From Intrasporangiaceae bacterium URHB0013 (GTDB lineage Bacteria > Actinomycetota > Actinomycetes > Actinomycetales > Dermatophilaceae), in the NCBI GenBank assembly GCA_000620545.1, contig JIBA01000012.1, positions 310,001 through 374,000 of the forward strand: DNA of 64,000 nucleotides, in the 5' to 3' direction. A program made the position numbers and the translations under genes. How positions within the stretch are numbered: the first letter of the stretch is position 1; each line of letters starts with the position of its first letter. Under the pieces are notes generated by a model. It had not been told where the DNA came from. It saw nothing but the letters and a program-made list of their open reading frames with translations, and ran no database searches. Positions 1-8,219 of this stretch are shown here, piece after piece.

Positions 1-222
1 ACCTGGATCTACAACGAGTTCTTCTGGGCCACGGTGCTGCTCCAGCAGGGCGACAAGTTCCCGGTGACGAGCTCGCTCAACAACCTGCGGGGCCAGTTCT
101 TCACCGACAACAACCTCGTGGCCGCCGGGTCGATGATCGTCGCGATCCCGACCCTGGTCATCTTCTTCGTGCTCCAACGACACTTCGTGGCCGGCCTCAC
201 GCTCGGCGCGACCAAGGGATGA
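1..222 (+). CDS. Carbohydrate ABC transporter permease, MalG type (C-terminal fragment)
   Basis: Only the last 73 codons are inside the window, so the gene begins upstream. The fragment has a periplasmic-loop-like stretch with FFWATVLLQQGDKFPVTSSL, then one strongly hydrophobic helix (SMIVAIPTLVIFFVL) and the end GLTLGATKG, a very common C-terminus of MalG-type inner-membrane permeases of sugar importers. The family pairs with a MalF-type permease, an extracellular binding protein and an ATPase. One nucleotide separates its stop from the alpha-galactosidase start, so the two are probably cotranscribed and the imported sugar is probably an alpha-galactoside. The substrate is inferred from the neighbour only. 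Confidence 0.85.
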   Translation, partial: TWIYNEFFWATVLLQQGDKFPVTSSLNNLRGQFFTDNNLVAAGSMIVAIPTLVIFFVLQRHFVAGLTLGATKG

Positions 223-223
223 C

Positions 224-2425
224 GTGACCGACCTGACCTCCCAGTCCGACCTGTCCACCGTCCACCTGGAGTCCGCCGGGACCGCGCTCGTGCTCGAGCC
301 GCGCCCCGGCGGCTCGGGGCTGCCCGAGGTCGTCCACTGGGGCCCCGCGCTCGAGGGTGGCGCGAGCACGTATGCAGCCCTGTCCTCGCTCACGCCGGCG
401 CCCGTCGGCCACAGCGCGCTCGACGTGCCGTGGCCGCTCACCGTGCTGCCCGGCGAGGCCGACGGCTGGTCGGGCACGCCCGGATGGGCCGGCCACCGCG
501 CCGGATCTGCCGGTGCCGTGCGCTGGCACGACGTGTCCTCCGAGGTCGCGGACGGCATGGTCGTGACCCGAGCGAGCTCGCCGGACGGCATACGCCTCGA
601 GCTGCGGCACGCCCTCGACGAGCACGGCGTGCTCCGCGTCGACGCGTCGGTGACCAACACGGGCGAGGCCACTGCCCCGCTCGACGTCTCGGCGTTGCGC
701 GCGATCCTGCCGCTGCCGACGCGCGCCGACGAGGTGCTCGACCTCACCGGACGCTGGTGCCGCGAGCGCTCGCCGCAGCGCAGCCGGCTCGACCACGGCA
801 CCCACCTGCGCGCCTCGCGTCGCGGTCGCACCGGACACGACGCCACGCTCCTGATGATGGCAGGCACCGCAGGGTTCGACTGGCGCACCGGGGAGGTGTG
901 GGCCGTGCACACCGCGTGGAGCGGCAACCACGAGCACCTCGTCGAGGCGCTGCCCGAAGGCGCCGGACGCCACCACGCCGTCATCGGCGGTGGCGAGCTG
1001 CTCGCCCCCGGCGAAGTGCGCCTCGCCCCGGGGGAGTCGTATGCCGCCCCGACGGTCGTCTTCGTCCACTCGACCGAGGGCCTCGACGGCCTCTCGCGCC
1101 GGCTCCACCGCAGCCTCCGCGCCCGTGCTGGCCACCCATCGCGTCCGCGTCCCGTCGTGCTCAACACGTGGGAGGCCGTCTACTTCAAGACCGACCTCGA
1201 CCACCTCAAGGCGCTGGCCGACACGGCTGCTCGCATCGGGGTCGAACGCTTCGTCCTCGATGACGGGTGGTTCGGCGGCCGCCGCCACGACCGCGCCGGC
1301 CTCGGCGACTGGGTCGTCTCCACCGACGTGTGGCCCGAGGGCATGAGCCCGCTCGTCGACCACGTCAAGGGCCTCGGTCTGGAGTTCGGGCTGTGGTTCG
1401 AGCCCGAGATGGTCAACGAGGACAGTGACCTCGTGCGCGCCCACCCGGAGTGGGTACTGGGTCCGGCCGCCGGCTCGCCGCGCGAGTGGCGGTTCCAACA
1501 GCTGCTCGACCTGACCCGCGACGATGCCCGCGAGCAGCTGCTCGAGCGGATCAGCGGTCTGGTGGACCTGTACGGCATCGACTACATCAAGTGGGACCAC
1601 AACCGCGACCTGCTCGAGGCCGTGCACACCGTCGACGGCCCGACCGGGCGCCTCGTCGACGCCCCCGCCGTGCACGCGCACACGCTGGCCTTCTACCGCC
1701 TGCTCGACGACCTCCGGACGCGTCACCCGCAGCTCGAGATCGAGTCATGCAGCAGCGGTGGCGCACGCGTCGACCTCGCCGTGCTTGACCGCACCGACCG
1801 CATCTGGACGAGCGACTGCAACGACGCGCTCGAGCGCGCGAGCATCCAGCGCTGGACGGCCCTGCTCGTGCCGGCCGAGCTCATGGGCACGCACGTCGGT
1901 CCGGCAACGGCCCACACGACGCACCGCACCGTCGACCTCGGCTTCCGCACGCTCATGGCGCTCCAGGGCCACGCCGGCCTGGAGTGGGACATCACGCAGT
2001 GCTCGGACGAGGAGCTCCAGGCGCTGACGGCGTGGACGGCGCTCGCCCGCGAGCTGCGTCCGCTGCTCCACACCGGTGACCTCGTGCGCTCCGAGAGCCC
2101 CGACGGCACGGTCCTCGTCACGGGCACCGTCTCCGCAGACCAGAGCCGGGCGGCCTACACCGTGGCCCGTCTCGTGACCGGCCGCGACGCCGTGACCGGG
2201 GCGCTGCCCCTGCCGGGCCTCGACCCGACCCGCTCGTATGCCGTCCGCGTCCGTCCCGAGGCCGGCCTGCCCGCCGTCGTGCAGAACACGCCGCCTGTCT
2301 GGTGGGAGCCCGCCCTCGGCGAGGACGGCGTCCTCGTCCCGGGGTCGGTCCTGACGGCCGTCGGCCTGCCGGTCCCGATCCTGGGCCCGGCCCAGGGCTA
2401 CCTCCTCGACCTCCACGCCCGCTGA
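224..2425 (+). CDS. Alpha-galactosidase, glycoside hydrolase family 36
   Basis: This 733-residue cytoplasmic enzyme, with no signal peptide, would hydrolyse terminal alpha-galactosyl bonds of melibiose or raffinose-type sugars. It has the GH36 layout: an N-terminal beta-supersandwich (about 1-300), a central TIM barrel (about 310-640) and a C-terminal beta domain. The nucleophile lies in YIKWDHNRDL (Asp458), the acid/base in WTSDCNDA (Asp531), and ESCSSGGARVD lies between them. The length fits the family. The GTG start at 224 follows the permease stop by one base, which implies translational coupling with a sugar importer. After its stop lies the repeat cluster at 2448-2735 and then a convergent gene. 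Confidence 0.92.
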   Translation: MTDLTSQSDLSTVHLESAGTALVLEPRPGGSGLPEVVHWGPALEGGASTYAALSSLTPAPVGHSALDVPWPLTVLPGEADGWSGTPGWAGHRAGSAGAVRWHDVSSEVADGMVVTRASSPDGIRLELRHALDEHGVLRVDASVTNTGEATAPLDVSALRAILPLPTRADEVLDLTGRWCRERSPQRSRLDHGTHLRASRRGRTGHDATLLMMAGTAGFDWRTGEVWAVHTAWSGNHEHLVEALPEGAGRHHAVIGGGELLAPGEVRLAPGESYAAPTVVFVHSTEGLDGLSRRLHRSLRARAGHPSRPRPVVLNTWEAVYFKTDLDHLKALADTAARIGVERFVLDDGWFGGRRHDRAGLGDWVVSTDVWPEGMSPLVDHVKGLGLEFGLWFEPEMVNEDSDLVRAHPEWVLGPAAGSPREWRFQQLLDLTRDDAREQLLERISGLVDLYGIDYIKWDHNRDLLEAVHTVDGPTGRLVDAPAVHAHTLAFYRLLDDLRTRHPQLEIESCSSGGARVDLAVLDRTDRIWTSDCNDALERASIQRWTALLVPAELMGTHVGPATAHTTHRTVDLGFRTLMALQGHAGLEWDITQCSDEELQALTAWTALARELRPLLHTGDLVRSESPDGTVLVTGTVSADQSRAAYTVARLVTGRDAVTGALPLPGLDPTRSYAVRVRPEAGLPAVVQNTPPVWWEPALGEDGVLVPGSVLTAVGLPVPILGPAQGYLLDLHAR

Positions 2426-2447
2426 CCTCACCCCCCACCCCTCAACC

Positions 2448-2735
2448 GTCGAGAGGCCAAAGTTCGCGGGCTCCCACCTTTCGAAAGGCCAAAGTTCGCG
2501 GGTTCCCACCGTCGAGAGGCCAAAGTTCGCGGGCTCCCACCTTTCGAAAGGCCAAAGTTCGCGGGCTGGTGTCAGTCGAGAGGCCGATGTCGGCCGCAAA
2601 GTTTGGCCTCTCGACGTGCCCGGGGCCGCAAACTTCGGCCTCTCGACGGTTGGAGAGTTTGGCCTCTCGACGTGCCGTGGGCCACGAACTTTGGCCTCTC
2701 GACGTGCTGTGGGCCGCGAACTTTGGCCTCTCGAC
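2448..2735. repeat. Mirrored cluster of ten ~32-bp repeats with TCGAGAGGCC core
   Basis: This convergent intergenic region of about 325 bp holds no gene. It carries five forward units, with cores at 2448 (GTCGAGAGGCC), 2479 (TTTCGAAAGGCC), 2511, 2542 and 2575. The first four are a 63-bp pair repeated almost perfectly. Five inverted units with core GGCCTCTCGAC follow at 2605, 2638, 2661, 2693 and 2725. Most cores are flanked by CAAAGTTCGCGGG or its complement. Spacing is 31-33 bp except for one 23-bp step. The forward half can pair with the reverse half, so the region could form a large hairpin or many small ones. The same element recurs at 54488-54591. Confidence 0.93.
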
Positions 2736-2750
2736 GGGTGGAGTTGGGGG

Positions 2751-3326
2751 TCAGATGTCTGGGGTGGTGGAGGTGGGGGAGGTTGGGGTCGTGGGGGTGG
2801 GTGCGGTGCTGCAGGTGTGGCAGGTGCCGAGGAGGGCGGCGTGTCGGGTGTCAAGGACGAAGCCGAGCTCCTTGCGCAGTCGCGCGGCGACCCCGTCGAA
2901 CACGTCCGGCGCCACGTCGAGCACCCGGCCGCAGACGTGGCACTGGACGTGGGCGTGCCCGGGCTCGTGGTGCTGCTCCGGCGTCCGCTCGTCGGGGTCC
3001 ACGCCCTCGGCGAGGTGGTAGACGGTGGCCGCCCCGCCGAGGTGGACGTGCGCGAGCACGCCGGTGTCGACGAGGGAGGTCAGCGTCCGGTAGACGGTGG
3101 CCCGGTGGACGCTCGGCTCGATCTCCGCGACGCGGGACCCGACGTGCTCGGCCGTGAGGTGCTCGTCGGCGAGGTCGGCCGCATCGATGACGCGCAGGAC
3201 GGCATACCTCGCCGGGGTGACCCGCTCACCGGCCGAGCGAAGCCGGGCGACGGCGCCGGCCACCCGGGCACTGTCGGGCGGTCGCGGAGGTGGACTCCCG
3301 GCGGCGCTGTCGGACGAGGGGGGCAC
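2751..3326 (-). CDS. Fur-family metal-responsive transcriptional regulator
   Basis: The 191-residue protein has a winged-helix N-domain (VTPARYAVLRVIDAADLADE ... HRATVYRTLTSLVDTGVL, about 30-90). It is followed by the Fur dimerisation/metal domain with a His-rich EQHHEPGHAHVQC and two structural zinc Cys pairs, CHVCG and CHTC. The family represses metal uptake or peroxide-response genes when bound to metal. Whether this is Fur, Zur or PerR cannot be decided from sequence alone. The GTG start at 3326 is the most likely one, because further upstream the frame would run into tdh on the other strand. It is divergent from tdh with only 33 bp between starts. The C-terminus is a low-complexity Thr/Pro tail. 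Confidence 0.88.
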   Translation of the reverse strand: MPPSSDSAAGSPPPRPPDSARVAGAVARLRSAGERVTPARYAVLRVIDAADLADEHLTAEHVGSRVAEIEPSVHRATVYRTLTSLVDTGVLAHVHLGGAATVYHLAEGVDPDERTPEQHHEPGHAHVQCHVCGRVLDVAPDVFDGVAARLRKELGFVLDTRHAALLGTCHTCSTAPTPTTPTSPTSTTPDI

Positions 3327-3359
3327 GAGCCCATTATCCGCAGTGGCAGACTCTCCCCC

Positions 3360-4397
3360 GTGCGCGCCCTCACCAAGCTGACCGCAGGCCCCGGCCTGGA
3401 GCTCGTCGACCGCCCCGAACCCGAGTGCGGACCCGCCGACGTCAAGATCCGCGTGCTGCGCGCCGGCATCTGCGGCACCGACCTGCACCTCGCCGGCTGG
3501 GACGACTGGGCCGAGTCGACGGTCACCCCGCCGCTCGTCATCGGCCACGAGTTCTACGGAGAGGTCGTCGAGGTGGGCGAGGACGTCACCGGTGTCTCGA
3601 TCGGCGACCGCGCGTCGGGCGAGGGCCACATCGTGTGCGGCCGCTGCCGCAATTGCCGTGCCGGGCGGCGCCACCTCTGCATCCGCACCCAGGGCATCGG
3701 CGTCAACCGTGACGGTGCCTTCGCCGACCACGTCGTCATCCCGGCGAGCAACGCCTGGATCCAGCCCGACGGCCTCGACCCCGACCTCGGCGCAGTCTTC
3801 GACCCGCTGGGCAACGCGACCCACACGGCCCTCCAGTGGCCGATGGTCGGCGAGGACGTCGTCATCACGGGTGCCGGGCCGATCGGGGTCATGGCGGCCG
3901 CGATCGCGCGCCACGCGGGAGCCCGCTACGTCGTCGTCACCGACGCGAGCGACTACCGCCTCGCGCTCGCCGAGCACGCGGGCGCCGACCTCACGATCAA
4001 CGTGACCCGCGAGAGCCTCGCCGACGCGCAGACCCACCTCGGCATGAAGGAGGGCTTCGACATCGGTCTCGAGATGTCGGGCGCCGCGCCGGCCGTGACC
4101 GACATGATCGCGAACATGAACCACGGGGGCCGCATCGCGCTGCTCGGCCTGCCGCACCAGTCCTACGAGCTCGACTGGGGCAAGGTCATCACCCACATGA
4201 TCACGCTCAAGGGCATCTACGGCCGCGAGATGTACGACACCTGGTACGCCATGTCGCAGATGATCGCGACGTCCGAGCGCTTCCGCTCCGCCGTCGCGCA
4301 GGTCATCACGCACCGCTTCCCCGCCGAGCAGTGGGAGGAGGCCTTCGAGACCGCGCGGTCCGGCCAGTGCGGCAAGGTCGTCCTCGACTGGAGCTGA
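3360..4397 (+). CDS. tdh: L-threonine 3-dehydrogenase
   Basis: This 345-residue zinc-dependent medium-chain dehydrogenase oxidises L-threonine to 2-amino-3-ketobutyrate with NAD+. Visible motifs are the catalytic-zinc GICGTDLHLAGWDDW and GHEFYGEVVEVG, the structural-zinc lobe CGRCRNCRAGRRHLC, and the Rossmann turn GAGPIGVMAAAIARHAGA. The end includes GREMYDTWYAM, typical of bacterial Tdh. The next enzyme of the pathway, kbl, is 2 kb downstream on the same strand, which strongly supports the substrate assignment. The GTG start at 3360 gives the usual family length and faces the Fur-family gene. Confidence 0.93.
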   Translation: MRALTKLTAGPGLELVDRPEPECGPADVKIRVLRAGICGTDLHLAGWDDWAESTVTPPLVIGHEFYGEVVEVGEDVTGVSIGDRASGEGHIVCGRCRNCRAGRRHLCIRTQGIGVNRDGAFADHVVIPASNAWIQPDGLDPDLGAVFDPLGNATHTALQWPMVGEDVVITGAGPIGVMAAAIARHAGARYVVVTDASDYRLALAEHAGADLTINVTRESLADAQTHLGMKEGFDIGLEMSGAAPAVTDMIANMNHGGRIALLGLPHQSYELDWGKVITHMITLKGIYGREMYDTWYAMSQMIATSERFRSAVAQVITHRFPAEQWEEAFETARSGQCGKVVLDWS

Positions 4398-4408
4398 AGG
4401 GCTTTCGT

Positions 4409-5098
4409 ATGCCGTCCGCTCCCGATCCCGTTGCCCGTCCCCGCCCGCTCGTGCTGCTGCACGGGCTCGGCCAGTCGCCGATCGCGTGGCAGGACTTCGT
4501 GTCGGCCCATGGGGCAGGGCGACCGATGAGCGCGCCGTGGATGCGCGGGCTCAAGCCTCAGGACCCCGTCGGCTTCGACCTCGGGGCCGCGGCCTCGGGG
4601 GTCGCCGACGAGCTGGAGCTCCAGGGCGTGCGGCAGGCCGACTTCGTCGGGGTGTCGGTCGGCGCGAGCGTGGCGCTGCGCCTCGCCGTCGAGCGGCCGG
4701 AGCTCGTCGGGCGACTCGTCCTCGGCGGCGCGCTGGTGCGACCGAGCAAGGGGGCGCTGCGGATGCAGCGCCTCGCCCTGAGGCTCGTGCCTGAGGGCAA
4801 GCTCGTCGACGCCGGGGTCTCGCGGCCACGGATGCTCGCCGTGCTCGACGCGCTCAAGGACTTCGACGGCACGGAGTCGCTACGGACGATCCTGGCGCCG
4901 GTCCTCGTCGTCGCCGGGTCGAAGGACAAGGCGGGCATCGCCGCCGCGCAGGAGCTGGTGCGGCAGCTGCCGACCGCCCGCCTCCAGGTCATCGACGGCG
5001 CCGGCGCGCTCCTCAACACCGAGTCCGCTCGCGAGCTCGCCGACCTCACGCACGCGTTCCTCGACGGGCACGACGGCTCCGGGGTCAGCAGAGGTTGA
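4409..5098 (+). CDS. Alpha/beta-hydrolase fold protein lacking the catalytic histidine
   Basis: The 229-residue protein has the alpha/beta-hydrolase oxyanion loop LLHGLGQSPIAWQ near the N-terminus and a nucleophile elbow GVSVGAS. An acidic position follows in VVAGSKDKAGI. Where the family normally has the catalytic histidine in a GxGH motif, this protein reads IDGAGALLNTES, so Ala replaces His. It may be a non-hydrolytic member or may use another residue. It starts 11 nt after tdh with AAGGG upstream, so it is probably in the tdh transcript. Its 3' end overlaps the convergent lipoprotein gene by 14 nt. The substrate is unknown. Confidence 0.8.
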   Translation: MPSAPDPVARPRPLVLLHGLGQSPIAWQDFVSAHGAGRPMSAPWMRGLKPQDPVGFDLGAAASGVADELELQGVRQADFVGVSVGASVALRLAVERPELVGRLVLGGALVRPSKGALRMQRLALRLVPEGKLVDAGVSRPRMLAVLDALKDFDGTESLRTILAPVLVVAGSKDKAGIAAAQELVRQLPTARLQVIDGAGALLNTESARELADLTHAFLDGHDGSGVSRG

Positions 5099-5465
5099 TG
5101 CCGCCGGCGTCGAGCAGCTTCGACACGACCTGCTCGTCGGTGATCGCCGGAACCAGCCAGTCCATGCCGGCCACGGACTTCTCACCGGTCGTGCACTCGA
5201 ACGTGCTGACCCGCCGGTCGAGATCGACGGGCCGGTCGAAGAACGCCACCTCGAGCGGCTTGCCCCGGGCCCCCGTGCACGTGATCCGGTGGTCAGCGAA
5301 CGACCCGTCGGAGTCGCCGCTCGACGGGCAGACCAGCTCCGCCACGACGGCCCAGACGGGGTGCGCGACGACCTCGGGCGACGAGGCCGAACGGCTGCCG
5401 TCGCAGGCGGCGAGGGGGAGGGCGAGGGCGCCCGTGGCGCAGGCGAGGGTCAGGCGGCGGAGCAC
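5085..5465 (-). CDS. Small putative lipoprotein of unknown function
   Basis: This is a 126-residue protein with a clear lipoprotein signal: LRRLTLACATGALALPLAAC, with lipobox LAAC around residue 20. The mature part has three further cysteines (VCPSSG, ITCTG, FECTTG) and another at the very C-terminus (GGINLC), so disulfides are possible. I do not recognise a domain. The GTG start at 5465 is chosen because it places the charged n-region directly before the hydrophobic segment; an upstream GTG would add a Pro/Arg-rich leader. It overlaps the 3' end of the convergent hydrolase gene. Confidence 0.7.
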   Translation of the reverse strand: MLRRLTLACATGALALPLAACDGSRSASSPEVVAHPVWAVVAELVCPSSGDSDGSFADHRITCTGARGKPLEVAFFDRPVDLDRRVSTFECTTGEKSVAGMDWLVPAITDEQVVSKLLDAGGINLC

Positions 5466-5535
5466 GAAAGCGGTTCCTGGGGGTGGGGGACGAGGTCGGT
5501 CCGCCCGGCTCGGCCCGGCGAGAACCCCGGCAACC

Positions 5536-5964
5536 CTAGACGTCGTGCACGGTGCCACCCGTCGCGCTCCACCCCGACCACCGCGTCACCGCCACCCGCA
5601 CGAACGGGCCGGCGGGTGGCTGGAGGGCGTATTGCGGGTACTTCGCGGTCAGGGCGTCGAGCGCGCCGGCGGTGCCGGACGCGCCGAGCCCGAGAACCTC
5701 GGCCGTGCCGTCGGCGCGCACCCACCCCAGCCGGGCCCAGTCCTCGTCGTAGTGGTCGACGAGGAGGCTGACGTGCGGCTGGGCCGTGATGTTGGCGAGC
5801 CGCTTGAGGGCCCGTGTGGACTTGGGCTTGGCGTCCACCGCGCTCCACACGACGTCACCGACCACGGCGAAGACGACGGGCACGAGGTGCGGGCGTCCGT
5901 CGGCGCCGGCCGTCGCCAGCCGGGCGACGCGGGCGCCGGCGAAGCGCTGCCGGTGGTCGTGCAC
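5536..5964 (-). CDS. PPOX-class split-barrel flavin/F420-dependent enzyme (TIGR03668-like)
   Basis: The 142-residue protein matches the small split-barrel fold: RFAGARVARLATAGADGRPH, then LVPVVFAVVGDVVWSAVDAKPK and a central HVSLLVDHYDEDWARLGWVRADG. The dipeptide pattern DEDW...LGWVR is characteristic of the probable F420-dependent enzymes annotated TIGR03668 in actinobacteria. Such proteins usually reduce or oxidise small molecules using F420H2 or FMN; the substrate is unknown. The GTG start at 5964 gives the family length. It is followed upstream by another small minus-strand gene (6028-6276) and may share its transcript. Confidence 0.82.
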   Translation of the reverse strand: MHDHRQRFAGARVARLATAGADGRPHLVPVVFAVVGDVVWSAVDAKPKSTRALKRLANITAQPHVSLLVDHYDEDWARLGWVRADGTAEVLGLGASGTAGALDALTAKYPQYALQPPAGPFVRVAVTRWSGWSATGGTVHDV

Positions 5965-6027
5965 GGCGACCAGCGTAGGCGCCCCTGTTCGTCGGCGAGG
6001 GGGCGGCGGTGCCCCCTCGCCGACGCC

Positions 6028-6276
6028 TCAGGCCGTGACGGTGATCTCGTGGATCTCGTCGGCCGGGTGGCCGGTGCGCTCGTGGATGCGCTTGACGGCG
6101 TCGGCGTTCGGGCCCTCCGACAGGCAGAAGACGTGGCCGGTCGTCGGGTCGGCCCAGGCGTGCTTGAACACCACGCCCTCGTCATCCTGGATGTCGAGAT
6201 CGGCCTGGTGGGCCTCCATCAGTGCTTCTGAGGTGACACCGGGCATGTTGGTGTGCACGTCCATGAACTCTGGCAT
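6028..6276 (-). CDS. DUF4242 / SCO4226-like nickel-binding small protein
   Basis: This 82-residue protein starts [19 protein letters not shown] and continues with [39 protein letters not shown] and HPADEIHEI. The pattern and length are those of the DUF4242 family, whose Streptomyces coelicolor member SCO4226 is a nickel-binding ferredoxin-like dimer. A role in metal handling is inferred from that relative only. The start at 6276 was chosen to match the family; a longer frame upstream is not supported. The 156-bp gap to the divergent kbl gene shows no operator that I recognise. Confidence 0.83.
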   Translation of the reverse strand: MPEFMDVHTNMPGVTSEALMEAHQADLDIQDDEGVVFKHAWADPTTGHVFCLSEGPNADAVKRIHERTGHPADEIHEITVTA

Positions 6277-6432
6277 GACATCGCCTCGCTGATCGATCCC
6301 CCGGGGAATGGATGGGACCACGCTACGCCGGGCCGGTCGTTCCGGTGGCGGCTTCGCCGACGTTCAACGGGCAGTTCACGGCGGCATACGCTGGGTGGCG
6401 CCACCCGCCCCACGGACCCGCGAAGGACACCG

Positions 6433-7626
6433 ATGTACGGCTCAGTCAAGGACGAGATCGCCGCGACGCTGCAGGAGATCCGGGATGCCGGTCTCTTCAA
6501 GAACGAGCGGGAGCTGACGTCGCCCCAGTCGGCGCACGTCACGACCCTCAAGGCGGAGGCGCTCAACTTCTGCGCCAACAACTACCTCGGTCTCGCCAAC
6601 GACGAGGGCGTCGTCGCTGCATCGCGGCAGGCGCTGGACGAGTGGGGCTTCGGCATGGCCTCGGTGCGCTTCATCTGCGGCACCCAGACGCTCCACACCT
6701 CCCTCGAGCAGAAGATCAGCGAGTTCCTCGGGATGGAGGCGACGATCCTCTACTCCTCGTGCTTCGACGCGAACGGTGGCGTCTTCGAGGTGCTCTTCGG
6801 CGCCGGGGACGCCATCATCAGCGACGAGCTGAACCACGCCTCCATCATCGACGGGGTGCGGCTGTCCAAGGCGATGCGCTACCGGTACAAGAACGCCGAC
6901 ATGACCGACCTGCGCGCGCAGCTGGAGGCGGCCCGCGCGGCCGGCGCACAGCGCGTCGTCGTGGTGACCGACGGTGTCTTCTCGATGGACGGCTCGTACG
7001 CCCCGCTCGACGAGATCTGCGACCTGGCCGACGAGTTCGGCGCCCTCGTCTTCGTCGACGACTCCCATGCGGTCGGCTTCGTCGGGGACGGTGGCCGCGG
7101 CACACCCGAGCTCTACGGCGTCCTGGACCGCGTCGACATCATCACCGGCACGCTCGGCAAGGCCCTCGGCGGCGCGTCCGGCGGGTACGTGTCGTCGCAC
7201 CGCGAGATCGTCGACCTGCTGCGACAGCGCTCGCGTCCCTATCTCTTCAGCAACTCCGTGGCGCCGTCCGTCGTCGCCGGTTCCATGGCCGCGCTCGAGC
7301 TCGTCGAGACGTCGGCCGAGAAGCGCGAGACGCTCAAGGCCAACACGGCCCTCTTCCACTCGCTCATGACCGACGCCGGCTTCGAGCTGCTGCCGGGCAC
7401 CCACCCCATCCGTCCGGTCATGTTCCCGGGCGAGGACGGCGCCCGACAGGCCGCGCAGATCGCCGACCACATGCTCGGCAACGGCGTCTACGTCATCGCC
7501 TTCAGCTTCCCCGTCGTGCCGCGCGGCAAGGCCCGTATCCGCGTGCAGCTGTCGGCCGCGCACTCCGAGGCCGACGTACGCGCCTGCGTCGACGCCTTCG
7601 TCGCCGCTCGGGAGGCGGTCGGCTGA
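6433..7626 (+). CDS. kbl: Glycine C-acetyltransferase (2-amino-3-ketobutyrate CoA ligase)
   Basis: This is a 397-residue PLP-dependent alpha-oxoamine synthase. It converts 2-amino-3-ketobutyrate and CoA to glycine and acetyl-CoA, completing threonine catabolism begun by tdh at 3360. Motifs: [12 protein letters not shown] near the N-terminus, [19 protein letters not shown], the PLP aspartate region [20 protein letters not shown], and the lysine loop [13 protein letters not shown] with Schiff-base Lys243. The length equals that of E. coli Kbl. The ATG at 6433 follows GAAGGACACCG. A strong hairpin at 7632-7665 follows the stop. It is separated from tdh by four genes, so the pair is linked but not in one operon. 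Confidence 0.95.
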   Translation: MYGSVKDEIAATLQEIRDAGLFKNERELTSPQSAHVTTLKAEALNFCANNYLGLANDEGVVAASRQALDEWGFGMASVRFICGTQTLHTSLEQKISEFLGMEATILYSSCFDANGGVFEVLFGAGDAIISDELNHASIIDGVRLSKAMRYRYKNADMTDLRAQLEAARAAGAQRVVVVTDGVFSMDGSYAPLDEICDLADEFGALVFVDDSHAVGFVGDGGRGTPELYGVLDRVDIITGTLGKALGGASGGYVSSHREIVDLLRQRSRPYLFSNSVAPSVVAGSMAALELVETSAEKRETLKANTALFHSLMTDAGFELLPGTHPIRPVMFPGEDGARQAAQIADHMLGNGVYVIAFSFPVVPRGKARIRVQLSAAHSEADVRACVDAFVAAREAVG

Positions 7627-7631
7627 GCCCA

Positions 7632-7665
7632 CCCACCGGCTGGGTCTGCGGGATCAGCCGGTGGG
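7632..7665. terminator. Bidirectional hairpin terminator between kbl and the PPOX gene
   Basis: CCCACCGGCTG at 7632-7642 pairs perfectly with CAGCCGGTGGG at 7655-7665 (11-bp stem, 12-nt loop). It lies 6 nt after the kbl stop and overlaps the last codons of the convergent gene, so it can serve both strands. It has no T-tract, which is usual in high-GC actinobacteria. Confidence 0.8.
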
Positions 7666-8082
7666 GAGGTCTCGCAGCCACGGCCGGGTCAGGTCGAAGC
7701 GGCGTCCGGAGATCTCGTCGACCTCGACCGCCACGACGACCGACTTCGGGCTGTCGAACCAGGGTCGCACCGGCAGGCGCTCGACGACGTGGGCCGCCTG
7801 CCCCTCGAGCGTGCGGGCCCGGCCACGGCAGATGACGCTCGTGGCACGCTCTCCGACGACCTCGTCGACCTCGAAGGCGACATCGGGGTTGGCCGTCACG
7901 CCGAAGAGCTTGCTGCCCTCCCCCGTGAGAAAGATGATGCGCTCGCCGTCGAGGGCGTAGTTGATCGGTACCAGGTGGACCTCGCCGACGAGGTGGAAGG
8001 CCAGGCGACCGAGCTCGTGCGTGCGGAGGAAGCCCCAGGACTCCTCCGGGTCAAGGACGTGGACGGGGTTGTGGTCCGACAT
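7654..8082 (-). CDS. Pyridoxamine 5'-phosphate oxidase-family (FMN-binding split barrel) protein
   Basis: The 142-residue protein reads ESWGFLRTHELGRLAFHLVG, then VHLVPINYALDGERIIFLTGEGSKL and VAFEVDEVVGERATSVICRGRA. This is the standard single-domain PPOX-like barrel that binds FMN, F420 or heme. The C-terminus RRFDLTRPWL is often seen in actinobacterial members. The reaction is unknown; many paralogs reduce quinones or act in redox protection. The ATG start at 8082 is preceded by AGGAGG on the minus strand. An inverted repeat at 8119-8137 lies 37 bp upstream and is a candidate operator. Confidence 0.82.
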   Translation of the reverse strand: MSDHNPVHVLDPEESWGFLRTHELGRLAFHLVGEVHLVPINYALDGERIIFLTGEGSKLFGVTANPDVAFEVDEVVGERATSVICRGRARTLEGQAAHVVERLPVRPWFDSPKSVVVAVEVDEISGRRFDLTRPWLRDLPTG

Positions 8083-8118
8083 GGCGGCCTCCTCAAGATC
8101 TCGTCGGCGACTGCTCGA

Positions 8119-8137
8119 CTACTACTGATGGTAGTAG
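8119..8137. promoter_or_regulatory. Perfect inverted repeat CTACTAC-N5-GTAGTAG, putative operator
   Basis: The arms CTACTAC (8119-8125) and GTAGTAG (8131-8137) are separated by TGATG. The site sits in the divergent gap between the PPOX-family gene (start 8082) and nadE (start 8220), closer to the former. Its AT-richness and symmetry stand out against the GC-rich surroundings. The shape resembles operators of dimeric winged-helix repressors such as BlaI/CopY, but I cannot name the regulator. Confidence 0.6.
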
Positions 8138-8219
8138 AAACGGGCCGATGCGTACCTGTGGCCGCGGCGAGTCCCGCATCACATGCGTCGGCCGAACGGC
8201 CGTGCGATTGACTGTGCCC

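Noticed and set aside
2448-2735. CRISPR array
   Set aside because: Units occur in both orientations, the intervening sequence is itself repeated, and no cas genes are nearby.
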